Below the pieces are notes generated by a model that saw only the letters and a program-made list of their open reading frames with translations, did not search any database and was not told where the DNA came from. Made by a program: the position numbers and the translations under genes. Source: Desulfobacca acetoxidans DSM 11109 (GTDB lineage Bacteria; Desulfobacterota; Desulfobaccia; Desulfobaccales; Desulfobaccaceae). From it: a DNA stretch of 64,000 nucleotides. This document shows, piece by piece, positions 46,142 to 55,868 of this stretch (position 1 is the first letter of the stretch; each line of letters begins with the position of its first letter). Where the stretch lies: contig NC_015388.1 of assembly GCF_000195295.1 (NCBI RefSeq), forward strand, positions 1,178,001 through 1,242,000, given 5' to 3'.

Positions 46142-47389
46142 TTATCTGTGTCCGAAAAACTGTGAATCTTTACCGCGCCCTTTGGATGGTTCAGTTTTTT
46201 TCCGTTCTCTGCGGCGCTGAGCTTGGGACAACGGTCGGGCTAACTTGCAATCGGGCAGCGCATCAGCTTTTTTATAATCAAAACCGTCAAGTATACAATG
46301 TCTAACCCTGGTGCGGAGGACATTCTCGATCCGGCGAACCATATCCTCATCTTCAGAGGTAATGAAAGTGAAGGCATCCCCGGTTTTCGTATTTCGGCCG
46401 GTACGTCCGATTCTATGCGTATAGGCATCGATAGTATCCGGCATGTCGTAATTGATAACATGGGAAATCTGGGTTACGTCAATCCCGCGTGCGGCAATGT
46501 CAGTAGCCACCAGTATCTGGAACGTACCGTTGCGAAATCCGTTCATCACGGCCTGTCGCCGCCCCTGGGAGAGATTTCCCTGCAGTGACGTGGCGCGATA
46601 GCCGGCCTTCCCCAGTTGTTCCCCTAACCGTTTGGCCCGGTGTTTGGTGCGCGTAAAGATCAATACCGATTCAGTGTTGGTATGGCGCAACAGCTCGAGA
46701 AGGAGCGCGGTTTTGAGGTGCTGCTTGATCGGATAAAGCCTGTGTGAGACATTGATTGCCGGTCCAATATTGTTGACCTGCACCGTAACCGGTGCTTTTA
46801 GTACTTCGTGGGCCAGATGAAGAATATCATCAGGCATGGTTGCCGAAAACAACAGTGTCTGGCGTTCTGTCGGCACGTGCTTGATGATCTTTCTAATATC
46901 AGGCAGAAATCCCATATCGAACATCCGGTCTGACTCATCCAGGACGAGCACTTCCAGATTCGACAGGTCGATGGTGCCCTGATTCATGTGGTCAAGCAGG
47001 CGACCCGGACAGGCAACGACAATCTCGGCGCCGCGCTTCAGCTTATCCACCTGAGGATTGAAACCAACTCCGCCATAAATAGTAACGCTCCTGAGTCCGG
47101 TCCGGCTTCCCAGGGTTCCTATGGCTTCGTGAATCTGCTGGGCCAATTCGCGGGTGGGGGCAATAACAAGAGCCCTGACCTGCCTACGCTCGCCCTGCAT
47201 CAAGCGATGCAGGATAGGCAGCACAAAGGCCGCGGTCTTCCCGGTACCGGTATGGGCTAGGCCCACAACGTCATGCCCTTGCATGATTAGCGGGATTGCC
47301 TTGGCCTGGATCGGCGTAGGCGTCCTAAATCGTGCCGCCACAACGCCGGCCGTGACCTGGTGGTGAAAATCGAATATGCTAAATTCCAT
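46142..47389 (-). CDS. rhlE: DEAD-box RNA helicase, RhlE type
   Basis: 415 aa ATP-dependent RNA helicase. Q motif region FRTPTPIQAKAIPLIMQG, Walker A AHTGTGKTAAF, motif II VLDESD (DESD instead of DEAD), SAT and motif VI HRIGRTGR are all present; the tail is Lys/Arg-rich. I start it at ATG 47389, which has AAGGAG 5 nt upstream; a start at 47422 would add 11 unlikely residues. Such helicases help ribosome assembly and RNA decay, often in the cold; RRM and cold-shock genes lie 2.5 kb away. Confidence 0.93.
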   Translation of the reverse strand: MEFSIFDFHHQVTAGVVAARFRTPTPIQAKAIPLIMQGHDVVGLAHTGTGKTAAFVLPILHRLMQGERRQVRALVIAPTRELAQQIHEAIGTLGSRTGLRSVTIYGGVGFNPQVDKLKRGAEIVVACPGRLLDHMNQGTIDLSNLEVLVLDESDRMFDMGFLPDIRKIIKHVPTERQTLLFSATMPDDILHLAHEVLKAPVTVQVNNIGPAINVSHRLYPIKQHLKTALLLELLRHTNTESVLIFTRTKHRAKRLGEQLGKAGYRATSLQGNLSQGRRQAVMNGFRNGTFQILVATDIAARGIDVTQISHVINYDMPDTIDAYTHRIGRTGRNTKTGDAFTFITSEDEDMVRRIENVLRTRVRHCILDGFDYKKADALPDCKLARPLSQAQRRRERKKTEPSKGRGKDSQFFGHR

Positions 47390-47634
47390 AAACTCCTTTT
47401 CTTCTCCTTCTAGGTTCGACAAAAATATTCCCTGTATAATAAGAGGGTTAAAAAATGATGTGATTATCCTGAGACAATAGTTGTGAGCCCAAGTTATTTT
47501 GATATGGCATTGCTTCTGAGGTAAGGGTATTTAAAAGCAGACCGCCTTATTATTCCGCTCAACAGGCTTAAGGTAGGCAATGTTTTTGACGGCCAGCCGC
47601 CTAGCCTCTCGCCTATAACCTTTGACTTTATCAA

Positions 47635-48069
47635 CTATCCTTGTTTTTTAGTTGTTTTAGTGTATTTTCTCTTCTTTTTAGCTGGTTCCTGGGGAGTTTC
47701 TGCCTCTACGGTTGCTGATTGAGATGGCATTTCTGGGCTGGCCTCAACCGGCGCCAAGATTTTCTGCTGCAAGGCATTATTAACCTCAAGATTATTGAAA
47801 AAACCTCTCCGGAAAGAATCCAGCCCAAATTCCGTAAGTTGTTTTTTGCCTTGGCGCTGGGGTAGGTCTATATAGATATATTCCCCATCTATTTTCTTGA
47901 TGGTTCCCAAGCCAAAGGTACAGTGGTTGATAGTGAGTCCGATAAGCTCCTGCCAGCGATCTTTACTAAAGGAAGCATACCGGAAGAAACTTAGAGGATC
48001 AATTTTAATGGGTGTATCAGAATCTAACCTGTTACATTCATGGTTCGAACATGCATCAGATTGGGTCAT
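47635..48069 (-). CDS. Hypothetical protein with basic tail
   Basis: 144 aa, not recognised as a named family. A central segment (LIGLTINHCTFGLGTIKKIDGEYIYIDLPQRQGKKQL) has the look of the small beta-barrel domains that read G..V.H..FG.G.V, known from helicase C-termini and similar nucleic-acid proteins. The C-terminus (KKKRKYTKTTKKQ) is strongly basic. Nucleic-acid binding is a guess from these two traits. Confidence 0.5.
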   Translation of the reverse strand: MTQSDACSNHECNRLDSDTPIKIDPLSFFRYASFSKDRWQELIGLTINHCTFGLGTIKKIDGEYIYIDLPQRQGKKQLTEFGLDSFRRGFFNNLEVNNALQQKILAPVEASPEMPSQSATVEAETPQEPAKKKRKYTKTTKKQG

Positions 48070-48135
48070 AATTTTTACCCCGTAATCTAACTAGTCAAGA
48101 TTAGACCGAAAGAGAATTATCGTTGTTGGCCATTA

Positions 48136-49689
48136 TCAGGATGGGGTGCTTCCTGTGATGGGGAGGATATTTCTGAGGGGTTCGGTGAGTCCTAGCTCCA
48201 TCATCCTGGCCGGGAGATCCGGTTTCCGGCTTAAACTCCGGCGCCGAAATGGGCTCCAGAGCAACTTAAAGATATCGGTTCTCTTCATATGCCGGCCTAA
48301 CAATCGCAGGAGCTTATAGGTACGGATAGGCCGCCGGAAAATACGGCAAGCAAAAAGCCAGGCATAGCCTTGCATGCGTACCCGGTTTACCACCGATCCG
48401 GACAGGGCGGTGGGATCGATATCTGAACATTTGAACCATTTATCCCAATCGCGCTCGTCATCAATGATCCCTCGGTCGATGTACTCCTGCCATAACGGAG
48501 TGCCCCGATAGGTGCATAAGCGATTGAACCCGAAGGTGTCGATCTGCAACCTGGTGGCAAAGCGGAAACTGGCCATCATGTCTTTTTTCGATTCCCCGGG
48601 AGAGCCGACAAGAAAAAAACCGTGCACCCTTTCGATGCCTTGACGCTTCGCTTCACTGACGGCGTGTTTCACCTGTAGCAGAGTCTGCTTTTTATTTAGT
48701 CGGTCAAGGACCTTTTGGGTGCCCGCCTCCACTCCAAAGGCCAGGAAATTGCAATTGGCTTTTTTCATCAGAGACAGTTGATCAACCGCGACCGCATCAA
48801 CCCGACCTTCGCAGCCCCACCGGAATTCCAGTCGGCGTTCCAGGAAACCGCAACAGATTTCACCAATGCGCTTTCGGTTAAGAAGAAAATGATCGTCAGT
48901 GAGGTAAATCGACCGATAACCCGAATCATTTAGCAGCTGCATTTCTCCCAGTACATGGGCCGAGGAACGGTAGCGCCATTTGCCCCGGGACAGGGCCGGG
49001 ATGTCGCAATAGATGCAGGAATAGGGGCAGCCTCGCGATGTCTGCATGGTACAAAATTTATCCAAAGAGAGAACAGCGGGGACATCCAAAGGCAATGACT
49101 CGATGTAGTCGATGGGAAGGCTGGCCCGGTCAGGATAAGGAAATTGATCCAGATTTCGAAGGAGCGGACGTGGTACGTTTCTCACAATCTTCCCACCATG
49201 ACGCCAGACCAGTCCTGCCACGGAGCCTGGATCGTCAAGGTTCTGAAGGTAGTCAGGGAGAAGCTCTTCCCCTTCCCCAACCCCTACGCAGTCCAGGTCA
49301 GGGCAGTCTCTGAGGATACGGACCGAATTCATGGTGGCAAAGGCGCCGCCCAGGATAAGGGGAATTTTCGGGGCCGCGACTTTTAGCCGCCTGGATAAAT
49401 CTTTGACCGCCGGGTAGGTGGTCGTCGAGAGGCAAGAGAGGGCAATGACATCGGGACGATCGGCCTCGGTTGCCTGAGCGATGTGTTCTGGCTGCATTTG
49501 CGGGTGACAGGTGTCGAATAGCCGGACCTGATGTCCATGCTGGCGTACGATCGGAGCAAGGGTTTGGATTCCCAGGGGTGGGAAGCCCATAATTTTGATC
49601 CGGCCATTGTCAGACCCTGACCTATCCAGTTCCCTCGGGAGTAACTGGCAAAAGTTGTGGTCTCGGACGAAAACCAGGAAGACATTCAT
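48136..49689 (-). CDS. B12-binding-domain radical SAM protein
   Basis: About 517 aa. N-terminal cobalamin-binding Rossmann domain (PPLGIQTLAPIVRQHGHQVRLFD; VGVGEGEELLPDYL), then the radical SAM core with the cluster motif CPYSCIYC (about residue 222) and GCEGRVDAV. The His that ligates cobalamin in some members is not evident. Related enzymes include methylases and the BchE-like group; the reaction here is unknown. I prefer ATG 49689 (MNVFLVFVRD) over 49701 because the Rossmann strand begins there. Confidence 0.82.
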   Translation of the reverse strand: MNVFLVFVRDHNFCQLLPRELDRSGSDNGRIKIMGFPPLGIQTLAPIVRQHGHQVRLFDTCHPQMQPEHIAQATEADRPDVIALSCLSTTTYPAVKDLSRRLKVAAPKIPLILGGAFATMNSVRILRDCPDLDCVGVGEGEELLPDYLQNLDDPGSVAGLVWRHGGKIVRNVPRPLLRNLDQFPYPDRASLPIDYIESLPLDVPAVLSLDKFCTMQTSRGCPYSCIYCDIPALSRGKWRYRSSAHVLGEMQLLNDSGYRSIYLTDDHFLLNRKRIGEICCGFLERRLEFRWGCEGRVDAVAVDQLSLMKKANCNFLAFGVEAGTQKVLDRLNKKQTLLQVKHAVSEAKRQGIERVHGFFLVGSPGESKKDMMASFRFATRLQIDTFGFNRLCTYRGTPLWQEYIDRGIIDDERDWDKWFKCSDIDPTALSGSVVNRVRMQGYAWLFACRIFRRPIRTYKLLRLLGRHMKRTDIFKLLWSPFRRRSLSRKPDLPARMMELGLTEPLRNILPITGSTPS

Positions 49690-49761
49690 CGGAAAATCCA
49701 CCGTAGTCGCAGATGTATGTTAAACAGCGGGAATATGCCACTGGGTTCGGTTTCTTAACCG

Positions 49762-49785
49762 AAAGGCGGCCAATAGGCCGCCTTT
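49762..49785. terminator. Hairpin after the RRM gene
   Basis: AAAGGCGGCC, loop AATA, GGCCGCCTTT. A perfect 10-bp stem, about 65 bp past the stop of the RRM gene and before the radical SAM gene on the minus strand. Confidence 0.7.
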
Positions 49786-49850
49786 TGATAACCCGGAAAT
49801 CAGATGACTGAAAGTGACCGGAGCCTCATGCGGCCGCCTGAACCCTGGTT

Positions 49851-50144
49851 CTATCGGTACCCACCCCGGCGGCCACCACCGCCAAACCCGCTTTTTTGCT
49901 GAGGTTTGGCTTCATTGACTGCCAGGGGGCGTCCGTCGACAGTCCGGCCGTTGAGCATGGATATTGCTTTCCTGCCTTCCGATTTAGTTTCCATTTCTAC
50001 AAAACCGAAGCCCCGGGGTTGGCCAGTTTGCCGGTCGGTGATAATCTTGGCCGAGGTCACAGGACCAGCCTCGGAAAACAGTGTGCCGAGCTGTTCTTCG
50101 GTCATCTCGAAGGACAGATTGCCCACGTATAACTTCATGCTCAT
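49851..50144 (-). CDS. RRM-type RNA-binding protein
   Basis: 97 aa single RNA-recognition-motif protein of the type found in cyanobacteria and deltaproteobacteria. RNP2 LYVGNL (4-9) and RNP1 RGFGFVEM (44-51) are intact. The tail is Gly/Arg-rich (GFGGGGRRGGYR). Such proteins are often cold-induced RNA chaperones, which fits the cold-shock gene just upstream. Confidence 0.93.
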   Translation of the reverse strand: MSMKLYVGNLSFEMTEEQLGTLFSEAGPVTSAKIITDRQTGQPRGFGFVEMETKSEGRKAISMLNGRTVDGRPLAVNEAKPQQKSGFGGGGRRGGYR

Positions 50145-50204
50145 ATCTTCTCCTTGTTGGATTTGCCAGGGTTGACTGGCTGGTATTAATATCGGCAGGG
50201 GTGC

Positions 50205-50231
50205 CGGAACTCCTAAAACTGCGGAGTTCCG
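50205..50231. terminator. Hairpin after the cold-shock gene
   Basis: CGGAACTCC at 50205-50213 and GGAGTTCCG at 50223-50231. It lies 19 bp past the cold-shock stop on the minus strand and may separate it from the RRM gene. Confidence 0.6.
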
Positions 50232-50249
50232 TTCATCTGTCAGTTCAGC

Positions 50250-50453
50250 TTAAAGAATTACGACATTTTGGGCCTGAACACCTTTGGGACCCTGAACTAC
50301 TTCGAACTCCACGGCCTGGTTTTCTGACAAGGAGCGATAGCCATCCGTTTGAATGGCGCTGTGATGCACAAACACATCAGGACCGCTTTCCCGGCTAATA
50401 AAGCCGAAGCCCTTGGAATTATTGAACCATTTTACTGTACCGTTTTCCTTCAT
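50250..50453 (-). CDS. Cold-shock domain protein
   Basis: 67 aa CspA-family OB-fold RNA chaperone. [18 protein letters not shown] holds RNP1 and VFVHHSAI holds RNP2; normal length. GAGG lies before the ATG. The gap of about 290 bp upstream to nuoEF2 holds its promoter and probably a long leader, but I could not fix the start of transcription. Confidence 0.95.
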   Translation of the reverse strand: MKENGTVKWFNNSKGFGFISRESGPDVFVHHSAIQTDGYRSLSENQAVEFEVVQGPKGVQAQNVVIL

Positions 50454-50686
50454 GGTGAAACCTCCTCAATATGCTACATAAATATCCTACCACATAAGCA
50501 GGACACAAAGCCGTCAGGCAAAAAAAAATCGGTGGGAGTAGGCACCCCCTCCGATTCTTGTCCAGGATTTGCGACCTGAATTACGTCTGACATGCTAAAC
50601 TTTTTTGATTATACAAGAATATTTATCATTGTCAAGCAGGATACAGAATTATTTTAACATGTCGAGCAACATACCTGTTACAAAAC

Positions 50687-50714
50687 TGGGGCAGACCCAT
50701 GGTTGTCTGCCCCA
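50687..50714. terminator. Terminator after nuoEF copy 2
   Basis: TGGGGCAGAC, an 8-nt loop, and GTCTGCCCCA: a perfect 10-bp stem. On the minus strand it is followed by GTTTTG. It lies about 35 bp past the nuoEF2 stop. Confidence 0.75.
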
Positions 50715-50747
50715 AGCCTGGTTATAAAAAAATTATGGCTACCGGTC

Positions 50748-52592
50748 CTAACCCATCTTACACACCCCGTGGGTGCACTTGCCGGCGATGTGGTCCTCGA
50801 ACTCCTGGCGGAAGCGTTTCAGCAGGCTGAAGAGCGGCGCCGGGGCCGTCTGGCCCAGGGGGCAGAACGAGGCGTCCATCATGGTCTTGCCCAGCCTCTC
50901 CAAAAAATCGAGGTCGCCGGGCTGCCCCTTGCCCTCCCAGATGCGGGTCAGGGTCTGCAGGAGCTGCCGCGTCCCTTCCCGGCAGGGGGTGCACTGGCCG
51001 CAGGACTCATGGGCGAAGAAGACCGCCACGCTGCGGGCGAAGTCCACGGCGCAGACGGATTCATCCATCACCAGCATGGTTCCCGAACCCAAAGCGCCGC
51101 CCACCTTGGCCATGCCGAAGTCAACCGGCACGTCCAGGGCCTCGGGGCCGACGATACCGGCCGAGGCGCCCCCGGTCTGGCACATCTTGAACTTCCCGCC
51201 GTCCCGCATGCCGCCGCCATAGGTGTCGATGAGCTCTCTTAGCGTGATGCCCGCCGGGACCTCCACGATCTGCGGCGTCCGGACATGGCCGATGATCTGG
51301 TAGATCTTGGTGCCGGTGGTGTCGGCCGTGCCCAGGGATTTGTACCACTCCCCACCTCGGGTGATAATGGCCGGGATTGCCGCCAGGGTCTCGACGTTGT
51401 TGACAATTGTCGGCTTCTGCCACAATCCTGCCACCCCCGGGAAAGGCGGCTTGGAGCGGGGATAGCCCCGTTTGCCTTCGATGGACTCGATCAGCGCCGT
51501 CTCCTCGCCGCAGATGTAGCAGCCGAACCCGGAGCGGACCTCGATGTCGAAGGAGAAGCCGCGGCCGAAGAGGTTTTCTCCGAGATATCCCTTAGCCCTT
51601 GCCTGCGCAATGGCCGTAGCCAGCCGGTGTTTACAGAGATAGTACTCCCCCCGGCAGTAGATATAGCCCTTGTCGGCCCCCACTGCGAACCCGGCGATGG
51701 CCATGCCCTCCAAGAGCTTGTGGGGGTCGCCTTCGACGATGTAGCGGTCTTTGATGGTGCCCGGCTCGCCCTCATCCAGGTTGCAGATGATGTATTTCTG
51801 GGGAACGTCCAGGGGCCGGGTAAAGGACCACTTCAGTCCGGTGGGGAAACCCGCCCCGCCCCGGCCCCGCAGGCCGGAGGCCTTGACCTCTTCCACGATC
51901 TTTTCCGGGGTCATGCCGGTGAGCGCCTGTTTCAGGGCCTGGTAGCCGCCCTTGGCCAGGTAGTCGTCGATCTTCTCGGGATCGATGACCCCGACGTTCT
52001 CCAGGAGGATCAATTCTCCCGGGGCCTGTTTATAGCTGCGGAAGGCGTTGGTGCTGTAGGGCAGTTTTTTATAATCCGGGGCCTTCCCGGCCCGGTAGTC
52101 GGCCAGGATCTGCCTGATCTTGTCCTTGGTGAGGTTGCCGTGCACTACCTCGTTGATCTGCATGGCCGGGGCCACTTCGCAGATCCCCAGGCAGGCGGTG
52201 GTCTCCAAGGTGAAGAGGCTGTCGGCGGTGGTCTCTCCCACCTTGATGCCCAATTCCTCCTGCATGAAGTGGAGCATGTTCTCGGCCCCGGCAATGTGGC
52301 AGGGGGGCGACTCGCAGAAGCGGATGACGTATTTCCCCTTGGGCTGCCAGGTGTACATGGAGTAGAAGCTCATGACTCCGAAGACGTCGCTCCCCGGCAC
52401 CTTGAGCTGGCAGGAGATGCGCTGCTGCACCTCGGCGGGAATATACCCCACCGCCTCCTGCACTTCCTGCAACACCGGCATCAGGTTGCCCGGGGTATCT
52501 TTATAGCGGTTCAGGATGGCGTCCACCTGATCCCACTGGGCTTGACTAAGGGCTGAGGCGGCATGAGTACCGCAATGACAATGTTCTCCCAT
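50748..52592 (-). CDS. NuoE-NuoF fusion, copy 2
   Basis: 614 aa, same domain order and residues as copy 1. Downstream of residue 145 it is identical in protein to copy 1 and differs by only a few bases. The NuoE part differs: MGEHCHCGTHAAS at the start, ISCQLKVPGSD, QPKGKYV, and a region reading AENMLHFMQEELGIKV. It is therefore the most independent N-terminus of the four. ATG 52592 has GGAG 6 nt upstream, which favours it over ATG 52604. It follows fdhA2 by 69 bp, a longer gap than in the other operons. Confidence 0.92.
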   Translation of the reverse strand: MGEHCHCGTHAASALSQAQWDQVDAILNRYKDTPGNLMPVLQEVQEAVGYIPAEVQQRISCQLKVPGSDVFGVMSFYSMYTWQPKGKYVIRFCESPPCHIAGAENMLHFMQEELGIKVGETTADSLFTLETTACLGICEVAPAMQINEVVHGNLTKDKIRQILADYRAGKAPDYKKLPYSTNAFRSYKQAPGELILLENVGVIDPEKIDDYLAKGGYQALKQALTGMTPEKIVEEVKASGLRGRGGAGFPTGLKWSFTRPLDVPQKYIICNLDEGEPGTIKDRYIVEGDPHKLLEGMAIAGFAVGADKGYIYCRGEYYLCKHRLATAIAQARAKGYLGENLFGRGFSFDIEVRSGFGCYICGEETALIESIEGKRGYPRSKPPFPGVAGLWQKPTIVNNVETLAAIPAIITRGGEWYKSLGTADTTGTKIYQIIGHVRTPQIVEVPAGITLRELIDTYGGGMRDGGKFKMCQTGGASAGIVGPEALDVPVDFGMAKVGGALGSGTMLVMDESVCAVDFARSVAVFFAHESCGQCTPCREGTRQLLQTLTRIWEGKGQPGDLDFLERLGKTMMDASFCPLGQTAPAPLFSLLKRFRQEFEDHIAGKCTHGVCKMG

Positions 52593-52661
52593 AGTTTTCT
52601 CCATTATTACATGATGGCTAATACCAAAGCTGCTTTCAAAGAAGTAAACGAAAGGATCGTA

Positions 52662-55358
52662 TCATGCCTTTTCGATCTGCACGGCACAGGCCTTAAGTTC
52701 CGCCGTCTGGGAAATCGGGTCGAAGACCGGATTGGTGAGCCAGTTGGCGTTTCCTTCCCGGAAATGAAAGGACATCCACACCAATCCTGGTGGAACTTCC
52801 TCCGTCACCCGGGCCTTGACTTTGACCTCTCCCCGTCGGGATCTGACCCGCACCGGCTCACCTGTTTTGACGCCCAGGCGCGCCGCGTCCGCCGGAGAGA
52901 TATCCGCGGTTTCCTCGCTCAAGAGATCATTTAGTCCAAGGCACCGACCGGTCTGGGTCCGGGTATGGTAGTGGAAGAGCCGCCGGCCGGTGCTGAGCAC
53001 CATGGGATAGTCCTTATCCGGGACTTCCGCCGGCGGGGTCCAATCCAGCGCCATAAAGCGGCCTTGGCCGCAGGTAAAACAGCCGTCTTGGTGCATGATG
53101 CAGGTGCCCGGGTGGTCGAGGCTGGGCACCGGCCATTGCAGTCCATCCTCCTCGATGCGGTAATACTTGATACCTGCCAGGATTGGCGCCAGGTGAGAGA
53201 CTTCGTTGTCCCAGATCTCCTGGCCGTTGTTGGAGGTCCAGTCGTGGCCCAGGCGTTTGGCCAATTCTTTGAAAATCCACCAGTTGGGTTTGGCCTGCCC
53301 CGGCGGCTCGGACACCTTGCGCACCCGGCTGACCCGGCGTTCGCTGCTGGCAAAGGTGCCGTCGTCTTCGCTCCAGGCCGCCGCTGGAAAAATGACGTCG
53401 GCAAAACGGGTGGTCTCAGTGGGAAAGATATCATTGCACACCAGGAATTCGGCGGAAGCCAGGCAGTGCTCCGCATGACGGATGTCCGGTTCGGCGTTGG
53501 CCAGATTTTCGCCGAAGACATAGAGAAACTTAATCGTGCCGGTGGTCAGGCCTTCTATCATCTGCGGAATCATCAAGCCGTTCTTTTCCGGCAGTTTGAC
53601 CCCCCAGGCCACTTCGAACTTGGCCCGGGCCGCGGGGTCTTCCACCCGCTGATAGCCGGGGTAGACGTTAGGCAGCGCTCCCATATCGCAGGCGCCTTGG
53701 ACGTTGTTCTGGCCCCGGATGGGATTCACACCGCCGCATTCAAAGCCGACGTTTCCCAAAAGCATCTGCAGGTTGGCACAGCTCATGACGTTATGGACGC
53801 CGCAGGTATGTTCGGTGATCCCCAGGGTGTAGATGAGGATCGCGGGTTTTACCGAGGCCAGGCGACGGGCTACCTCTTTTAACATATCCACGCTGACCCC
53901 GGCGATGGCCGCAGCCCGCTCCGGGGGATACTCCATAACCTTAGCCTTCAAGGCTTCGAAGCCGGTGCAGCAGCGTTCCACGTAGTCTTTGTCATAAAGG
54001 TTTTCGGTAATGAGGACATGCATCAGGCCGTTGATAAAGGCCACGTCGGACCCCACTTTGATGGGCGCGTAGATATCGGCGAATTCCGCCAGCTTGACGC
54101 GCCGGGGATCGGCCACGATGAGCTGTGCCCCGTTGCGCACGGCGTTCTTCACAAAGGTGGCGGCTACCGGATGGGCCTCGGTCATATTTGAGCCGGTGAT
54201 ATAAAACATCTTGGCCTTGGCAAAATCCGCGAAGGAATTGGTCATAGCCCCGGAACCGAAGGACGCCGCCAACCCTGCCACCGTAGGGGCGTGACAGATG
54301 CGGGCGCAGTGATCGATGTTGTTGGTGCCGATGGCCACCCGGAAGAGTTTTTGCATCTGGTAGGAGTCTTCGTTGATGCTCCGGGCGCAACTGATGCCGG
54401 CACAGGCGTCCGGCCCGTGTTTGGCGACAATCTCCTTGATTTTGCCGGCTACCAGATCCAGGGCCTCGTCCCAGGAGGCCTCCCGAAAACCGTCGCCACT
54501 CTTAATCAGGGGGGTAGTGAGCCGATCGGGGGAATAGATAAAGTCATACCCGAAACGGCCCTTGACGCAGAGGCGGCCTTTATTCGGCGCGCCGTCCTCC
54601 GCCCCGGTGACCTTAATGATTTTTCCATTTCTAACATGCAGCAACTGTTGGCACCCCACGCCGCAGTAAGGACAGGTGGTGCGAACCTTCGTTGTTTCCC
54701 AGGGGCGCCCCAGACCGACAGATTTAAGGGCGACGAGGGCGCCTACCGGACAGGCCTGTACACACTCGCCACAGAAAACACAATCTGAGTCGCCATAGGA
54801 GCTATCGGCCATGGTTACAATCTTATTGTGCGACCCGCGATAGCCGATACTGATGGCATTATTGACCTGTCTTTCTTTGCAGGCGCGAACGCAACGACCG
54901 CACATAATACATTTAGACAAATCCCGGCGGATCAGATTCTTATTGTCTTCCAGGTGATATGGCGTTTCCGGTGGAAAGGCGAAACTCGGTGCCGGGATGT
55001 TGTAGCGGTACGCCAGGGCCTGCAATTCGCACTCCCCGTTAGCTTCGCAGATCAGGCAGTTGTGATTGCCGGAGGCCAACAGGAGTTCGATAACCATCTT
55101 CCGGGCCGCGGTCACGCGCTCTGAATCAGTCTTAATCACCATTCCGGCGGCGGCGGCAGTGGCGCAGGCCGGTGCCAGGGTGCGCCAGCCCTCCACTTCC
55201 ACCACACAGACCCGACAGGAACCGGTAGGTTTAGTGTCTTTTAGGTGGCAAAGGGTGGGGATGGTATAAATCCCCGCTCGGCGAGCTGCTTCTAAGATAG
55301 TTTCACCTGAAATATAATCGACTATTCTGCCATCTATATTGAGAGTTGATTTATTCAT
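52662..55358 (-). CDS. fdhA: Formate dehydrogenase catalytic subunit FdhA2 (Cys form)
   Basis: 898 aa, close homologue of FdhA1 along its whole length with the same cluster motifs (CHLKDTKPTGSCRVC, HNCLICEANGEC, CIMCGRCVRAC, CVFCGECVQACP, CPYCGVGC). The active-site residue is Cys355 (TGT at 54294-54296) in CARICHAPTV, where FdhA1 has selenocysteine; the next His and the Arg in PIRGQNNVQGACDMG are kept. It is transcribed from a near-consensus promoter through a 505-nt leader. Cys enzymes are usually slower than Sec enzymes but do not need selenium. Confidence 0.93.
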   Translation of the reverse strand: MNKSTLNIDGRIVDYISGETILEAARRAGIYTIPTLCHLKDTKPTGSCRVCVVEVEGWRTLAPACATAAAAGMVIKTDSERVTAARKMVIELLLASGNHNCLICEANGECELQALAYRYNIPAPSFAFPPETPYHLEDNKNLIRRDLSKCIMCGRCVRACKERQVNNAISIGYRGSHNKIVTMADSSYGDSDCVFCGECVQACPVGALVALKSVGLGRPWETTKVRTTCPYCGVGCQQLLHVRNGKIIKVTGAEDGAPNKGRLCVKGRFGYDFIYSPDRLTTPLIKSGDGFREASWDEALDLVAGKIKEIVAKHGPDACAGISCARSINEDSYQMQKLFRVAIGTNNIDHCARICHAPTVAGLAASFGSGAMTNSFADFAKAKMFYITGSNMTEAHPVAATFVKNAVRNGAQLIVADPRRVKLAEFADIYAPIKVGSDVAFINGLMHVLITENLYDKDYVERCCTGFEALKAKVMEYPPERAAAIAGVSVDMLKEVARRLASVKPAILIYTLGITEHTCGVHNVMSCANLQMLLGNVGFECGGVNPIRGQNNVQGACDMGALPNVYPGYQRVEDPAARAKFEVAWGVKLPEKNGLMIPQMIEGLTTGTIKFLYVFGENLANAEPDIRHAEHCLASAEFLVCNDIFPTETTRFADVIFPAAAWSEDDGTFASSERRVSRVRKVSEPPGQAKPNWWIFKELAKRLGHDWTSNNGQEIWDNEVSHLAPILAGIKYYRIEEDGLQWPVPSLDHPGTCIMHQDGCFTCGQGRFMALDWTPPAEVPDKDYPMVLSTGRRLFHYHTRTQTGRCLGLNDLLSEETADISPADAARLGVKTGEPVRVRSRRGEVKVKARVTEEVPPGLVWMSFHFREGNANWLTNPVFDPISQTAELKACAVQIEKA

Positions 55359-55483
55359 GGCTGTAAATTCCCTTATGCCAGTTAGATTTGATCTGGGATA
55401 ACGTCCCAGAAAACCTAAGGTCTTGTTTAGATAAAGGCAGTATGATGTTTGATAAATCCTGAGTAAATAGATTAAGATGGTTT

Positions 55484-55498
55484 TTATGGGTCTTCCAT
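55484..55498 (-). CDS. Leader mini-ORF Met-Glu-Asp-Pro, fdhA2
   Basis: ATGGAAGACCCATAA with a strong Shine-Dalgarno (AAGGAGG) 6 nt upstream, 126 nt before fdhA2. The fdhA3 leader has the same four codons, and every base that differs is at a third position. It is too short for a normal protein and is proposed as a regulatory leader peptide. Confidence 0.45.
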   Translation of the reverse strand: MEDP

Positions 55499-55589
55499 GG
55501 CCGATCCTCCTTATGGAAATAAGTGTCCGCCGCCAGATTGCCAGATGGAACTGCTGTCAGGTAACACAATCTTTGAATAGGAGAAAATT

Positions 55590-55666
55590 GCTTTTTCAGG
55601 TGAGATTATGTGGCATCCTAACCATGGCTAATGGTCTTGTCGGCTGCCCAATCAAACCTGAAAAGC
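55590..55666 (-). ncRNA. Long-range helix in fdhA2 leader
   Basis: GCUUUUCAGGU (complement of 55656-55666) pairs with ACCUGAAAAAGC (complement of 55590-55601), 11 pairs with one bulged A. The matching helix exists in the fdhA3 leader (61674-61747). Confidence 0.45.
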
Positions 55667-55729
55667 TAGGGGCTTGGCCAGAAAGATTTGGCAGATGCTT
55701 TATGGAGGAAATACGGAAGAGGGAAGAAT

Positions 55730-55804
55730 CTTTCGGCCTAACCCTGCGCTCTGCTCACCCTATCTGGGTGGAGTCCTCGGTTTCGAACTCAGGTAAAGCC
55801 GAAG
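55730..55804 (-). ncRNA. Candidate cis-regulatory RNA in fdhA2 leader
   Basis: 75 nt beginning about 58 nt after the predicted transcript start. Outer helix UUCGGC/GCCGAA, an inner CUG/CAG helix, a hairpin GAGUUCG...GGACUC and a hairpin CACCC-AGAUA-GGGUG: a three-way-junction shape. The fdhA3 leader holds the same element at equal length. I cannot match it to a riboswitch class from memory; Moco/Tuco RNA is the obvious one to test. Confidence 0.55.
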
Positions 55805-55868
55805 TTATGCATGGTGAATCCTATGCCAATGGAAGAGAAGCAGATATAGCACAATATTTCACAATGCC

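Noticed and set aside
51285-52556. Long plus-strand ORFs (341-423 codons) opposite each nuoEF gene, for example 37367-38392 and 57364-58389
   Set aside because: They are antisense shadows of GC-rich coding sequence, recur in every copy because the DNA is duplicated, and have no domain signatures.
55351-55569. 67-72-codon minus-strand ORFs in both fdh leaders as real small proteins
   Set aside because: Both frames are open, but substitutions change most amino acids and no Shine-Dalgarno precedes the ATGs; the four-codon mini-ORF in another frame fits the substitution pattern better. Not fully excluded.
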